19,250 nt of DNA, from NCBI GenBank assembly GCA_030448085.1, contig JAUJNU010000030.1:1-19250 (forward strand), in the 5' to 3' direction. This document shows, one piece after another, positions 1 to 7,143 of the stretch. Position 1 is the first letter of the stretch, and each line of letters starts with the position of its first letter. The DNA comes from Actinomycetota bacterium (lineage in GTDB: Bacteria > Actinomycetota > UBA4738 > CADDZG01 > WHSQ01). The notes beneath the pieces were generated by a model, which saw only the letters and a list, made by a program, of their open reading frames with translations, had not been told where the DNA came from and did no database searches. A program made the translations under genes and the position numbers.

Positions 1-535
1 TGGGGGGCCTTTCTCGACGTGGCCCGCCTCTCCGAGGTGCCCTCGGTGATCGTCGACTCGGTCGCCCTCGTCGCCTTCACGTTGCCGTTCTGGCTGACCT
101 TCGTCCTAGCCGTCAAGGTCGCCCATAGATGGGTGGGCAGGGACCGGCCGACGAGCGAGGTTGCCCGCAGCCTCGGATGGTCACTGATCCCCATCGGCGT
201 CGCCTACGTGATCGCCCACAACGTGCCTCTGCTCTTCACGGGCCTGCCGCGTCTCGTGCGCTCGCTCTCGGACCCCTTCCTCGAGGGGTGGAACCTTTTC
301 GGCACGGCCGACCTCTTCTCGCGCTACATCCCCTCGCCGAGACTCGTCTGGTTCCTCGAGATCGCGCTCATCGTGGGAGGGCACGTCGTCGCTGGTCCTC
401 GCGGCCCATAGGATCGCCGTGCGTCTAGCCCCCGGCCACCGCGAGGCGGTCAGGTGCGAGTACGCGCTGACGGCGCTCATGTCCCTGTACACGATCTCCA
501 CCCTGTGGCTGCTGGCGCAGCCTCTGGTGGCCTGA
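1..535 (+). CDS. C-terminal part of a polytopic membrane protein (5' truncated by window, one frameshift)
   Basis: The reading frame is open from base 1, so the gene starts upstream of the window; the GTG at 19 is probably internal. The visible part has about four hydrophobic segments, one of them SVALVAFTLPFWLTFVLAV and another GWSLIPIGVAYVIAH, ending in LWLLAQPLVA. Histidines sit in or at the edges of the helices (AVKVAHRW, VIAHN, GGHVV, AAHRI), which could bind a metal or haem, but that is inference. The frame breaks near 388-394: frame 1 runs into GPRGP and stops at 411, while the frame shifted by one continues as LVLAAHRIAVRL to a TGA at 533-535. The shift fits one extra base or two lost bases. 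I do not recognise the family firmly; from memory, similar actinobacterial membrane proteins carry the doubtful name fenitrothion hydrolase. An AGGAGG for the next gene overlaps its stop. Confidence 0.6.
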
Positions 536-545
536 GGAGGCAGCC

Positions 546-725
546 ATGCCCTGGGCTCACGGATCTCACGGCGCGGCCGCGAACGGGGAGTTCGCGGTCC
601 TCGGGGCGGCCTTCTTCCTCCTCGGCGTGATCCTGTTCATCCAGCGCTCGATCAAGCCGGCCATCGCCCTCGCGTTCGCGGTCGGAGGGGCGACCCTTGC
701 CATCGGGGCGTTCGTGCTGGCGTGA
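546..725 (+). CDS. Small two-helix membrane protein, 59 aa, unknown function
   Basis: ATG at 546 is preceded by a perfect AGGAGG at 535-540 with five bases of spacing, good support for a real gene despite its size. The product starts MPWAHGSHGAAANGE, a His-containing polar N-terminus, followed by two hydrophobic stretches (FAVLGAAFFLLGVILFI and AIALAFAVGGATLAIGAFVLA) separated by the basic QRSIKP turn, so a helical hairpin is expected in the membrane. It lies ten bases after the preceding membrane gene, and its stop codon overlaps the GTG start of the acetyltransferase in a GTGA. The pairing suggests it is an accessory subunit of the upstream membrane protein; this is inference. No family is recognised. 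Confidence 0.65.
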   Translation: MPWAHGSHGAAANGEFAVLGAAFFLLGVILFIQRSIKPAIALAFAVGGATLAIGAFVLA

Positions 726-1306
726 CCCACTCGCTTCCCCCCAACGCGGGGCTCCGCAGGACGCTCACCACCCCGCGCTTGACGCTCGAGCCGACCGGGC
801 CGCACCACCTCGAGGGCATCTGGGATGCGATGCAGACGTCCTTGCCGGAGCTCTCGCCCTGGATGCCCTGGGCGGTGAAGCCCGAGCGGGCCGACACCCG
901 GACTTTTTTGGAGCGTGCGGAGAAGAGCTGGAGCGAGGGCAGCGGTGGGGACTGGGTCTTCACGCTCATCGCCGAGGGCGTGCCTCTGGGGACGATCGGG
1001 CTGGGCCGAGCGGACGAGTTCTTCTTGCGAGCCGAGCTCGGCTACTGGCTCCGCTCCGACCACGCCGGGCGCGGGCTCATGAGCGAGGCCGGGTCGGCCC
1101 TCATCGCCTTCGCTTTCGAGGACATCGGCTTGCACCGGCTCGAGCTGCACGCGGCCCCCGGGAACCGGGCCAGCATCCGGGTGGCCGAGAAGCTGGGCTT
1201 TCGGCACGAGGGCCTCATCCGGGATGGGGGATACGTGGCCGACTGGCAGGACGTCTTGGTCTTCGGTCTCCTCGAGACCGACCCGCGCCCGACCTGCCAC
1301 ATCTGA
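722..1306 (+). CDS. GNAT N-acetyltransferase, RimJ/RimL type
   Basis: The 194-residue product has the layout of the RimJ/RimL branch of the GNAT superfamily, which transfers an acetyl group from acetyl-CoA to a protein N-terminus or small amine. The N-terminal TPRLTLEP strand (about 17-24) is typical, the acetyl-CoA loop is seen as HAGRGLMSEA (114-123), and the C-terminal GNRASIRVAEKLGF (147-160) is the classic last helix and strand. The GTG start overlaps the stop of the preceding small gene (GTGA), implying translational coupling; there is no separate strong ribosome-binding site. The substrate cannot be read from the sequence. The 235 bases after it up to recA hold the recA control region and a weak imperfect C-run/G-run pairing around 1311-1346. 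Confidence 0.85.
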   Translation: MTHSLPPNAGLRRTLTTPRLTLEPTGPHHLEGIWDAMQTSLPELSPWMPWAVKPERADTRTFLERAEKSWSEGSGGDWVFTLIAEGVPLGTIGLGRADEFFLRAELGYWLRSDHAGRGLMSEAGSALIAFAFEDIGLHRLELHAAPGNRASIRVAEKLGFRHEGLIRDGGYVADWQDVLVFGLLETDPRPTCHI

Positions 1307-1418
1307 GCGGCCCCCTCGTGGTGCGCGCCGCATCAAGGAGCGGGGGACCTGTAGAATCACATGCGGATAAGTACGGTCATGTAGTTCGCTCCGCGGGGCG
1401 CCCTGCAAATCCGCGATG

Positions 1419-1432
1419 CGAACATGCGTTCG
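1419..1432 (+). promoter_or_regulatory. LexA box upstream of recA
   Basis: CGAAC-ATGC-GTTCG is a perfect inverted repeat matching the LexA box of Gram-positive and actinobacterial LexA (CGAAC-N4-GTTCG). It ends 109 bases before the recA GTG and 18 bases before the -35-like element of the second promoter. No convincing -35/-10 pair surrounds it, although TATATG follows at once at 1433-1438. The same motif occurs four times at lexA. Confidence 0.9.
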
Positions 1433-1450
1433 TATATGCTGCTCCGGAAG

Positions 1451-1473
1451 TTGTCGCACCCCCTCTCTAGGGT
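1451..1473 (+). promoter_or_regulatory. PafBC/RecA-NDp-like promoter of recA
   Basis: TTGTCG (1451-1456), CAC (1457-1459), eight bases, then TAGGGT (1468-1473). The mycobacterial LexA-independent damage promoter is TTGTCRGTG-N8-TANNNT, so the first six bases, the spacing and the -10 fit while GTG is replaced by CAC. The same variant occurs before the LysM gene at 12244-12266. Transcription would start near 1480, about 60 bases before the recA start codon. Confidence 0.65.
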
Positions 1474-1541
1474 CCAGTCCACGGTTCTCAAGAGCCGGAT
1501 ATCGGTCGGGTCGATGGGCCCGTTGTTCAAGGAGGCTGACG

Positions 1542-2639
1542 GTGGCGAGTGTAAGGAGCGGTTCCAGCAGGGACAGGGTGACGGCCAAGGATGCCTCGGG
1601 GCGCGATGCGGCTCTCGAGATGGCCATCTCCCAGATCGACAAGCAGCACGGCAAGGGCTCGATCATGCGGCTGGGCGACGACGCCTCCCGCCTCAACATC
1701 GACGTGATCCCCACGGGTTCGCTCGCTCTCGACCTGTCTCTAGGTGTCGGGGGGCTTCCCCGGGGCCGGATAGTCGAGGTCTACGGCCCCGAGGGCTCGG
1801 GCAAGACCACGGTGAGCCTCCACGTGATCGCCGAGGCTCAGAAGTCCGGCGGGCTCGTTGCCTTCATCGACGCCGAGCACGCGCTCGACCCGACGTATGC
1901 CAGGGCGGTGGGGGTCGACATCGACAACCTGCTCGTCTCCCAGCCCGACACCGGTGAGCAGGCGCTCGAGATCGCCGACACCCTCGTTCGCTCCGGAGCC
2001 ATGGACGTCATCGTCGTGGACTCGGTTGCCGCTCTCGTCCCCCGGGCCGAGATCGAGGGAGAGATGGGCGACTCCCACATGGGCCAGCAGGCCCGGCTCA
2101 TGTCCCAGGCCCTTCGCAAGCTCGCAGGCAACGTAAACAGGTCCAAGACCATCCTTATCTTCATCAACCAGATAAGGGAGAAGATCGGTGTGATGTTCGG
2201 CAGCAACGAGACGACCCCCGGGGGCCGTGCCCTCAAGTTCTACTCCTCGGTCCGTCTCGACGTCCGCCGCATCGACTCGCTGAAGGACGGGGCCGAGATC
2301 GTGGGCTCGAGGGTCCGGGTGAAGGTCGTCAAGAACAAGGTGAGCGCTCCCTTCAAGAAGGCCGAGTTCGATATCCAGTACGGCACCGGGATCTCGAAAG
2401 AGGGAAGCCTCCTCGACGTGGCCATCGAGCACGGCATCGTCCGCAAGTCGGGAGCCTGGTTCATCTACGGCGACGACCAGCTCGGCCAGGGCCGTGAGAA
2501 CGCCAAGGCGTTCCTCGGCGAGAGCGCGGACATCGCGGCAGAGATCGAGCTCAAGATCAAGCAGAAGCTGGGTCTCATCCCAGGGGCCGAGGAAGATGTG
2601 ATCCTCGTGGAAGAAGACGCGGGTGAGCTCACCCCCTAG
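1542..2639 (+). CDS. recA: Recombinase RecA
   Basis: RecA forms ATP-dependent filaments on single-stranded DNA, catalyses strand exchange and stimulates LexA self-cleavage. The GTG at 1542 is chosen because AAGGAGG lies at 1529-1535, six bases upstream; an in-frame GTG at 1578 has a poorer site, and the open frame further upstream is non-coding. The 365-residue product has the Walker A motif GPEGSGKTT (82-90), Walker B VIVVD (156-160), the L2 DNA-binding region with [18 protein letters not shown] (207-224), and an acidic C-terminal tail. Length is normal and there is no intein, unlike M. tuberculosis RecA. Expression should respond to damage through the LexA box at 1419-1432 and the second promoter at 1451-1473. 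recX follows after 15 bases, so both are probably on one transcript. Confidence 0.98.
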   Translation: MASVRSGSSRDRVTAKDASGRDAALEMAISQIDKQHGKGSIMRLGDDASRLNIDVIPTGSLALDLSLGVGGLPRGRIVEVYGPEGSGKTTVSLHVIAEAQKSGGLVAFIDAEHALDPTYARAVGVDIDNLLVSQPDTGEQALEIADTLVRSGAMDVIVVDSVAALVPRAEIEGEMGDSHMGQQARLMSQALRKLAGNVNRSKTILIFINQIREKIGVMFGSNETTPGGRALKFYSSVRLDVRRIDSLKDGAEIVGSRVRVKVVKNKVSAPFKKAEFDIQYGTGISKEGSLLDVAIEHGIVRKSGAWFIYGDDQLGQGRENAKAFLGESADIAAEIELKIKQKLGLIPGAEEDVILVEEDAGELTP

Positions 2640-2654
2640 CCGGAGCGCCGGCCG

Positions 2655-3215
2655 GTGCCGCTAAGCTTCTCCGACGGAGATATGCGGGCTGTTTCTTCCA
2701 AGGGCGCCCTGCTCGACCTGCGGGACGACACGGCCCCGGCACCGGCTCAGGACGATCCCTACAAGAAGGCGATGGAGAAGGCCGGCCGGGCTCTCGCCCG
2801 GCGGCCTCACTCGCGCCGCGAGCTCGAGCAGAAGCTCCGTGCCGGTGGTTTCGAGCCGGACATCGTGGCCCGGGCGCTGGGCCGGCTCGAGGCCCTCGGC
2901 CTGATCGACGACCTCGTCTTCGCCCGCCAGTGGGTGGAGGAGCGGGGGCGTCGCAAGGGTGCGGGTCTCTTGCGGGCCGAATTGGCAGGCAAGGGGGTCC
3001 CCCGGGAGGTGGCCGATCAAGCCCTCGCCGACGTGGGGCTCGACGAGGAATCGGCGGCCGTGGCGCTTGCCGCCGGGTGGGTCCGCCGGGTCGTCAACCG
3101 TCCGATCGCCGAGCAGGCGCAGCGCATAAGGCAGATGCTGGTGAGGCGGGGGTACTCCCCGGAGGTGGCCGAAGAGGCCGCTCGAGCGGTCCTCCCACCG
3201 GAAGGCTGGGATTAG
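2655..3215 (+). CDS. recX: Regulatory protein RecX
   Basis: RecX binds RecA filaments and limits their activity, and is commonly encoded just after recA, as here. The 186-residue product has the typical three-helix repeats: ALARRPHSRRELEQKLRAGGF with a following helix and LIDDLVFARQWVEERGRRKGAG (about 85-106), then LLRAELAGKGVPREVADQAL, and a C-terminal MLVRRGYSPEVAEEAARAVL. The GTG at 2655 has GGAG at 2642-2645; an alternative ATG at 2682 has GGAG only two bases upstream, so the longer form is preferred. The first 35 or so residues are not conserved-looking. It should be co-induced with recA. The frame is intact. Confidence 0.95.
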   Translation: MPLSFSDGDMRAVSSKGALLDLRDDTAPAPAQDDPYKKAMEKAGRALARRPHSRRELEQKLRAGGFEPDIVARALGRLEALGLIDDLVFARQWVEERGRRKGAGLLRAELAGKGVPREVADQALADVGLDEESAAVALAAGWVRRVVNRPIAEQAQRIRQMLVRRGYSPEVAEEAARAVLPPEGWD

Positions 3216-3362
3216 TCGTACCATTGGGTCCTGACCAACTGAAGATGAACCCTAAAAATTGGCACACGAATAACGAGAGAATCCTGAAAACGATCCTTGT
3301 CTTCTTCTTAGCCGGCCAATCGCATATGACTCATCTGCCTACTTCGAGGTCGAGGATGCCCG

Positions 3363-3381
3363 GACGGCTCCTGTAGCCGTC
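3363..3381 (+). terminator. Hairpin after recX, possible terminator or leader stem
   Basis: GACGGCT (3363-3369) pairs perfectly with AGCCGTC (3375-3381) around the loop CCTGT, followed by a pyrimidine-rich stretch to about 3403 without a pure T run. It lies in the 248-base gap between recX and rny, which is visibly more AT-rich than its flanks at 3240-3330. It may end the recA-recX transcript or be part of the rny leader; a TTGGCA at 3259-3264 is a possible -35 but no good -10 is at the right distance. Confidence 0.4.
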
Positions 3382-3411
3382 TAGCTCTCGTCTTTCCTGT
3401 TGTGCCTGGTT

Positions 3412-3433
3412 GGGCCCGGCGAAAGCCGTGCCC
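3412..3433 (+). promoter_or_regulatory. GNRA-capped hairpin in the rny 5' leader
   Basis: GGGC-C-CGGC (3412-3420), tetraloop GAAA (3421-3424), GCCG-T-GCCC (3425-3433) form an eight-pair stem with one C-T mismatch. It ends 17 bases before the AAGGAG ribosome-binding site of rny. A stable stem this close to a ribonuclease gene could affect its own translation or turnover; this is inference. Confidence 0.4.
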
Positions 3434-3463
3434 GGCCTGGGGACGGAGAGAAAGGAGCGAGCT

Positions 3464-4996
3464 ATGGAGATCGTTATCGGTCTCGTGCTCGGCCTTCTTC
3501 TGGGTGGGGGAGTCGGTTACTTCGTCCGCAAGAACCAGGCGGAGCGGGAAGCCGATTCGGCCGAGAAGAGGGCTCAGAGCGTTCTAGCAGATGCCCAGCG
3601 TGAGGCAGATGCGGCCCGCCGCGAGGCGCTGGTAGAGGCCAAGGATGAGATCCACAGGCTGAGGCGTGAGGCCGAGGCCGACATCAAGACCCGGGGCTCG
3701 GAGGTCGGCAAGAAAGAAGCCCGGATCGAGCAGCGCGAGGAGCTCCTCGACTCGCGCGCCAACTCGCTCGACCGCAAGGAGCTGGCCGTGGTTTCCAAGG
3801 CGGCCGAGATCGACACTATGAGGCGCGAGCTGGAGGTCTTGTCCGAGAGAGCCCGCACCGAGATCGAGCGGGTCGCAGGTATGACGGCCTCCGACGCCAA
3901 GCAGACCCTCATGGAGCAGATCGAGGACGAGGCCAAGCGCGAGGCCCTCTTGATCGTGAGAGACCTCGAGTCCCAGGCCCGCGAAGAAGCCGACCGCAGG
4001 GCTCGCAAGATCATCGCGATCTCGATGCAGCGGGTGGCCTCCGACCTCACCACCGAGTCCACCGTGACGACCGTGACGCTCCCCAACGAGGACATGAAGG
4101 GCCGCATCATCGGCCGTGAGGGCCGCAACATCAGGGCCTTCGAGGCCGCCACCGGCACGAACCTCATAGTCGACGACACCCCGGAGGCTGTCGTCCTCTC
4201 CTGCTTCGACCCGATCCGCAGGGAGATGGCCAGGCTCACCCTGAACCGGCTCATCGGCGACGGGCGCATCCAGCCCGCCCGGATCGAGGAGATCCACGAG
4301 AAGTCCAAGGAAGAGGTCGAGCAGGAGATCCGTGAGGGAGGCGAGTGGGCGGCCCTCGAGACCGGGATCACCGACATGCACCCCGAGCTCGTGAGGGTCA
4401 TCGGCCGTCTCAAGTTCCGGACCTCCTACGGCCAGAACGTGCTGAAGCACTCAGTCGAGGCAGCTCATATCGCGGGCATGATCGCCGCCGAGCTCGGCAC
4501 CGACGTGACGCTGGCCAAGCGTTGCACCCTGCTCCACGACATCGGCAAGGCCGTGACGCACGAGGTCGAGGGCTCTCACGCCTTGATCGGGGCGGAGATC
4601 GCCCGCAGGCTGAAGGAGAAGCCCGAGGTCGTGCACGCGATCGAGGCGCACCACGGTGAGGTCGAGCAACGGACGATCGAGGCGGTCGTAACGCAGGTCG
4701 CCGATGCCATCTCCGGCGCACGCCCGGGAGCCCGGCGAGAGTCCCTCGAGACCTACGTCAAGCGGCTCGAGAGGCTCGAGGCGATCGCCATGGAGTTCGA
4801 TGGCGTCGAGAAGGTCTACGCCATGCAGGCCGGGCGCGAGGTGAGGGTGATGGTCAAGCCCGGCAGCGTCGACGACCTGCGGGCGGAGGTGATCGCCCGA
4901 GACATCGCCAAGAAGATCGAGGATGAGCTCCAGTACCCGGGGCAGATCAGGGTGATGACGATCCGCGAGACTCGATCCTCGGCCTTCGCGAAGTAG
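3464..4996 (+). CDS. rny: Ribonuclease Y
   Basis: RNase Y is a membrane-anchored endoribonuclease that starts mRNA decay. ATG at 3464 is chosen because AAGGAG (3451-3456) precedes it by seven bases and the N-terminal membrane helix begins immediately (EIVIGLVLGLLLGGGVGYFV). The 510-residue product then has a long charged coiled coil (about 25-200), a KH RNA-binding domain with GRIIGREGRNIRAFE (about 212-226), and an HD domain with HSVEAAHIAG from His329 and the metal-binding LLHDIGK (His358, Asp359). Length and domain order are those of the family. It sits between recX and miaB. RNase Y is best known from Firmicutes but also occurs in some actinobacteria; it is absent from mycobacteria as far as I recall. 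Control may involve the hairpins upstream. Confidence 0.97.
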   Translation: MEIVIGLVLGLLLGGGVGYFVRKNQAEREADSAEKRAQSVLADAQREADAARREALVEAKDEIHRLRREAEADIKTRGSEVGKKEARIEQREELLDSRANSLDRKELAVVSKAAEIDTMRRELEVLSERARTEIERVAGMTASDAKQTLMEQIEDEAKREALLIVRDLESQAREEADRRARKIIAISMQRVASDLTTESTVTTVTLPNEDMKGRIIGREGRNIRAFEAATGTNLIVDDTPEAVVLSCFDPIRREMARLTLNRLIGDGRIQPARIEEIHEKSKEEVEQEIREGGEWAALETGITDMHPELVRVIGRLKFRTSYGQNVLKHSVEAAHIAGMIAAELGTDVTLAKRCTLLHDIGKAVTHEVEGSHALIGAEIARRLKEKPEVVHAIEAHHGEVEQRTIEAVVTQVADAISGARPGARRESLETYVKRLERLEAIAMEFDGVEKVYAMQAGREVRVMVKPGSVDDLRAEVIARDIAKKIEDELQYPGQIRVMTIRETRSSAFAK

Positions 4997-5012
4997 CCTC
5001 TTCGACGTGGTG

Positions 5013-6413
5013 ATGGCCGCGCCCAAGGGCAGCTACTTCATACGCACCTTCGGGTGCCAGATGAACGAGCACGACTCCGAGCGCATGGCGGGGATGCTCG
5101 AGAGCGAGGGCTACGTTCCGGCCGAGGGCCCTCAGGACGCCTCCGTGGTGCTGTTCAACACGTGCTGCATCCGCGAGAACGCGGACACCCGCCTCTACGG
5201 GAACCTCGGGCACACGAAGGCGATCAAGGATGCGCGGCCGGACCTGCGCATAGTCGTGGCCGGTTGCCTCGCCCAGAAGGACAGGGAGTCGATCCAGGAG
5301 CGGGCGCCGTACGTCGACGTCGTGCTGGGGACACACAACCTAGCGAGCCTTCCGCGGCTCCTGGAGGAGTCGCTCGAGGGACCGAGCTTCGAGATCCTCG
5401 AGCAGACCGAGGTCTACCCCTCGGCCCTCCCGGCGCGCAGGTCGTCGCCGTGGCACGCCTGGGTCTCGATCTCGATCGGCTGCAACAACAACTGCACGTT
5501 CTGCATAGTCCCTGCGGTGCGGGGGCGGGAGGCGTCGCGCAGACCGGGTGACATCGTCCACGAGGTGGAGCGGCTGGTCGAGGACGGGGTGGTCGAGGTC
5601 ACCCTCCTCGGCCAGAACGTCAACTCCTACGGGCGCGACCTCGACGGGCGACCGCTGTTCGCCTCGCTGCTCCGGTCCCTCGACCGGGTGCGGGGTCTCG
5701 AGCGGATCAGGTTCACCAGCCCCCACCCGAAGGACTTCAAGGCCGACACCGTGGCAGCGATGGCGGAGTGCCCCTCGGTCTGCGAGCACATCCACCTGCC
5801 GGTTCAATCGGGCTCCGACCGCGTCCTGAAGCTCATGAAGCGCGCCTACTCGCGAACGAGGTATCTCGAGAAGCTGGACATGGTACGGGCCGCGATCCCC
5901 GAGGTGGCGGTCACCACGGACATCATCGTGGGCTTCCCCGGCGAGACGGAGGCGGATTTCGAGGACACCTTGGACCTCGTGGCGCGGGCTCGATACGACG
6001 CTGCCTACACCTTCCAGTACTCGGCCCGGCCGATGACCGCTGCCGCCGAGCTCCCGGAGCAGCTTCCCAAAGAGGTCATCCAGTCGCGCTACGAGCGGCT
6101 CGACGCATTGCAGAAGCAGATCTCGATCGAGTGCAATGAACGCACCGTGGGCCGGGTGGAGCAGGTGCTCGTGGAGGGGACCTCCAAGAAGGACGCCTCT
6201 CGGCTGACGGGACGGACCAGGGGCAACAAGCTCGTTCACTTCGAGGCCGAGGGGGCCGAGGTCGGCTCCCTCCTCAGCGTGAAGATCACGAGCGCCTTCG
6301 CTCATCACCTGCAGGGCGAGGTGGTCCCGGGCCCGCAGCGGGCGGCTGCGCGGGGGCCGCGTCTGAAGCTGCCGCTCGTGGGTGCATCTCCGGGATGTAG
6401 CTCCTGCGGCTGA
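5013..6413 (+). CDS. miaB: tRNA-2-methylthio-N6-dimethylallyladenosine synthase MiaB
   Basis: MiaB is a radical-SAM methylthiotransferase adding the 2-methylthio group to i6A37 of tRNA; MiaA, encoded three genes on, makes i6A37. The 466-residue product has the N-terminal UPF0004 domain with auxiliary-cluster cysteines (C15 in FGCQMN, C51 in NTCCIREN, C85 in AGCLAQ), the radical-SAM motif GCNNNCTFC (C157, C161, C164), and a TRAM domain near the C-terminus. Start codons at 5007 (GTG), 5010 (GTG) and 5013 (ATG) are all possible; none has a clear ribosome-binding site and I prefer the ATG. After the TRAM domain, a tail of about 30 basic and proline-rich residues ends in GCSSCG, which is not a standard part of MiaB. 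Seventeen or fewer bases separate it from rny. Confidence 0.96.
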   Translation: MAAPKGSYFIRTFGCQMNEHDSERMAGMLESEGYVPAEGPQDASVVLFNTCCIRENADTRLYGNLGHTKAIKDARPDLRIVVAGCLAQKDRESIQERAPYVDVVLGTHNLASLPRLLEESLEGPSFEILEQTEVYPSALPARRSSPWHAWVSISIGCNNNCTFCIVPAVRGREASRRPGDIVHEVERLVEDGVVEVTLLGQNVNSYGRDLDGRPLFASLLRSLDRVRGLERIRFTSPHPKDFKADTVAAMAECPSVCEHIHLPVQSGSDRVLKLMKRAYSRTRYLEKLDMVRAAIPEVAVTTDIIVGFPGETEADFEDTLDLVARARYDAAYTFQYSARPMTAAAELPEQLPKEVIQSRYERLDALQKQISIECNERTVGRVEQVLVEGTSKKDASRLTGRTRGNKLVHFEAEGAEVGSLLSVKITSAFAHHLQGEVVPGPQRAAARGPRLKLPLVGASPGCSSCG

Positions 6414-6420
6414 CCTGCCG

Positions 6421-7143
6421 ATGATCGTGGGCGGCGCCATAGCGCCCCACGCACCTCTGCTGCTCGAGGAGGTGTCCGGCCCGGAAGTGTCGGGCGCTTG
6501 CTCTGGCACCATCGCTGCGACCGCAGCGGTAGATGTCCCACCCTGCGACGCCCTCGTGCTCTTGTCACCCCACGGGCGGGCGACCGGCGTCTACGAGGCT
6601 GCTCGCGGTTCGCTCGCCCACCTGGGCGTTCCGGGCGTTGTGTGCGAGCGCCCGACCGCCTCCGACCTGGTCGGCTCCCTGGCGCGGGGGTGGAGGCAGC
6701 CTCTCCTACCCGAGGGGATCGACCACGGCGCTCTGGTGCCTCTGAGCCTGCTACCGCCGAGCTCCACGCCGGTAGTTGCCTGCTGCCTGAGCGAGTCCTC
6801 CTCCGAGGAGGAGCAGCGCCGCGCGGGGCTGGCGTTCGCCGAGGCCCTCCTGGCCCTGGCCGGGGACCTCGATGTCTTCTTCGTCGCCAGTCTCAACACC
6901 TCCGCCGCGCTCACGCCCCGAGCGCCTCTTCTCGCGATCGAAGGGGGCCGGGCGCTCGACGACGCGGTTCTCGCCTCGCTGGCCGACGGGACCCCGGTTC
7001 ACGAGGGGGCCTGGGCGGCCGGTGGCTCCTGTGGGGCGGGGCCGTGGGCCGCCTTCGAGGCACTGAAGGAGGGGGCCGGAGCTCGGACGGCGAGCTACGA
7101 GCATCCCTTCGGGGTCGGCTACCTGGTAGCGGGGCATCCGTGA
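6421..7143 (+). CDS. LigB-like (class III extradiol dioxygenase subunit B fold) protein, function unknown
   Basis: The 240-residue product begins MIVGGAIAPHAPLLLEE, the N-terminal strand and histidine of the LigB/class III extradiol dioxygenase superfamily, and has a second candidate ligand in LVLLSPHG. FFVASLNTSAALTP and the C-terminal HPFGVGYLV fit the same fold. Related proteins include the Memo/AmmeMemoRadiSam group. True ring-cleavage activity is doubtful: there is no aromatic catabolic gene nearby, and the gene lies between miaB and miaA, where as I recall mycobacteria have an uncharacterised alanine-rich gene of this kind (Rv2728c). ATG at 6421 is chosen over an in-frame ATG at 6382 that lies within miaB. 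It ends in a GTGA overlap with miaA, implying co-translation. A role linked to tRNA modification is only a guess from position. Confidence 0.75.
   Translation: MIVGGAIAPHAPLLLEEVSGPEVSGACSGTIAATAAVDVPPCDALVLLSPHGRATGVYEAARGSLAHLGVPGVVCERPTASDLVGSLARGWRQPLLPEGIDHGALVPLSLLPPSSTPVVACCLSESSSEEEQRRAGLAFAEALLALAGDLDVFFVASLNTSAALTPRAPLLAIEGGRALDDAVLASLADGTPVHEGAWAAGGSCGAGPWAAFEALKEGAGARTASYEHPFGVGYLVAGHP

Noticed and set aside
1311..1346. Terminator after the acetyltransferase gene
   Set aside because: The C-run/G-run pairing is interrupted and no T-rich tail follows.
566..1714. Long minus-strand open frame (382 aa)
   Set aside because: It lies opposite the acetyltransferase and the recA control region; its translation is low-complexity Arg/Pro/Leu-rich and matches no family. 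Typical of the reverse strand of GC-rich genes.
1542..2639. Intein in recA, as in M. tuberculosis
   Set aside because: The 365-residue protein is continuous with all motifs at normal spacing.
5340..6512. Long minus-strand open frame (390 aa) opposite miaB
   Set aside because: Shadow of miaB with Arg/Leu/His-rich composition and no recognisable domain.
6498..7139. N-terminal extension of miaA by 214 codons
   Set aside because: The extension overlaps the LigB-like gene in another frame and is Arg/Pro-rich; MiaA proteins begin just before the P-loop as at 7140.
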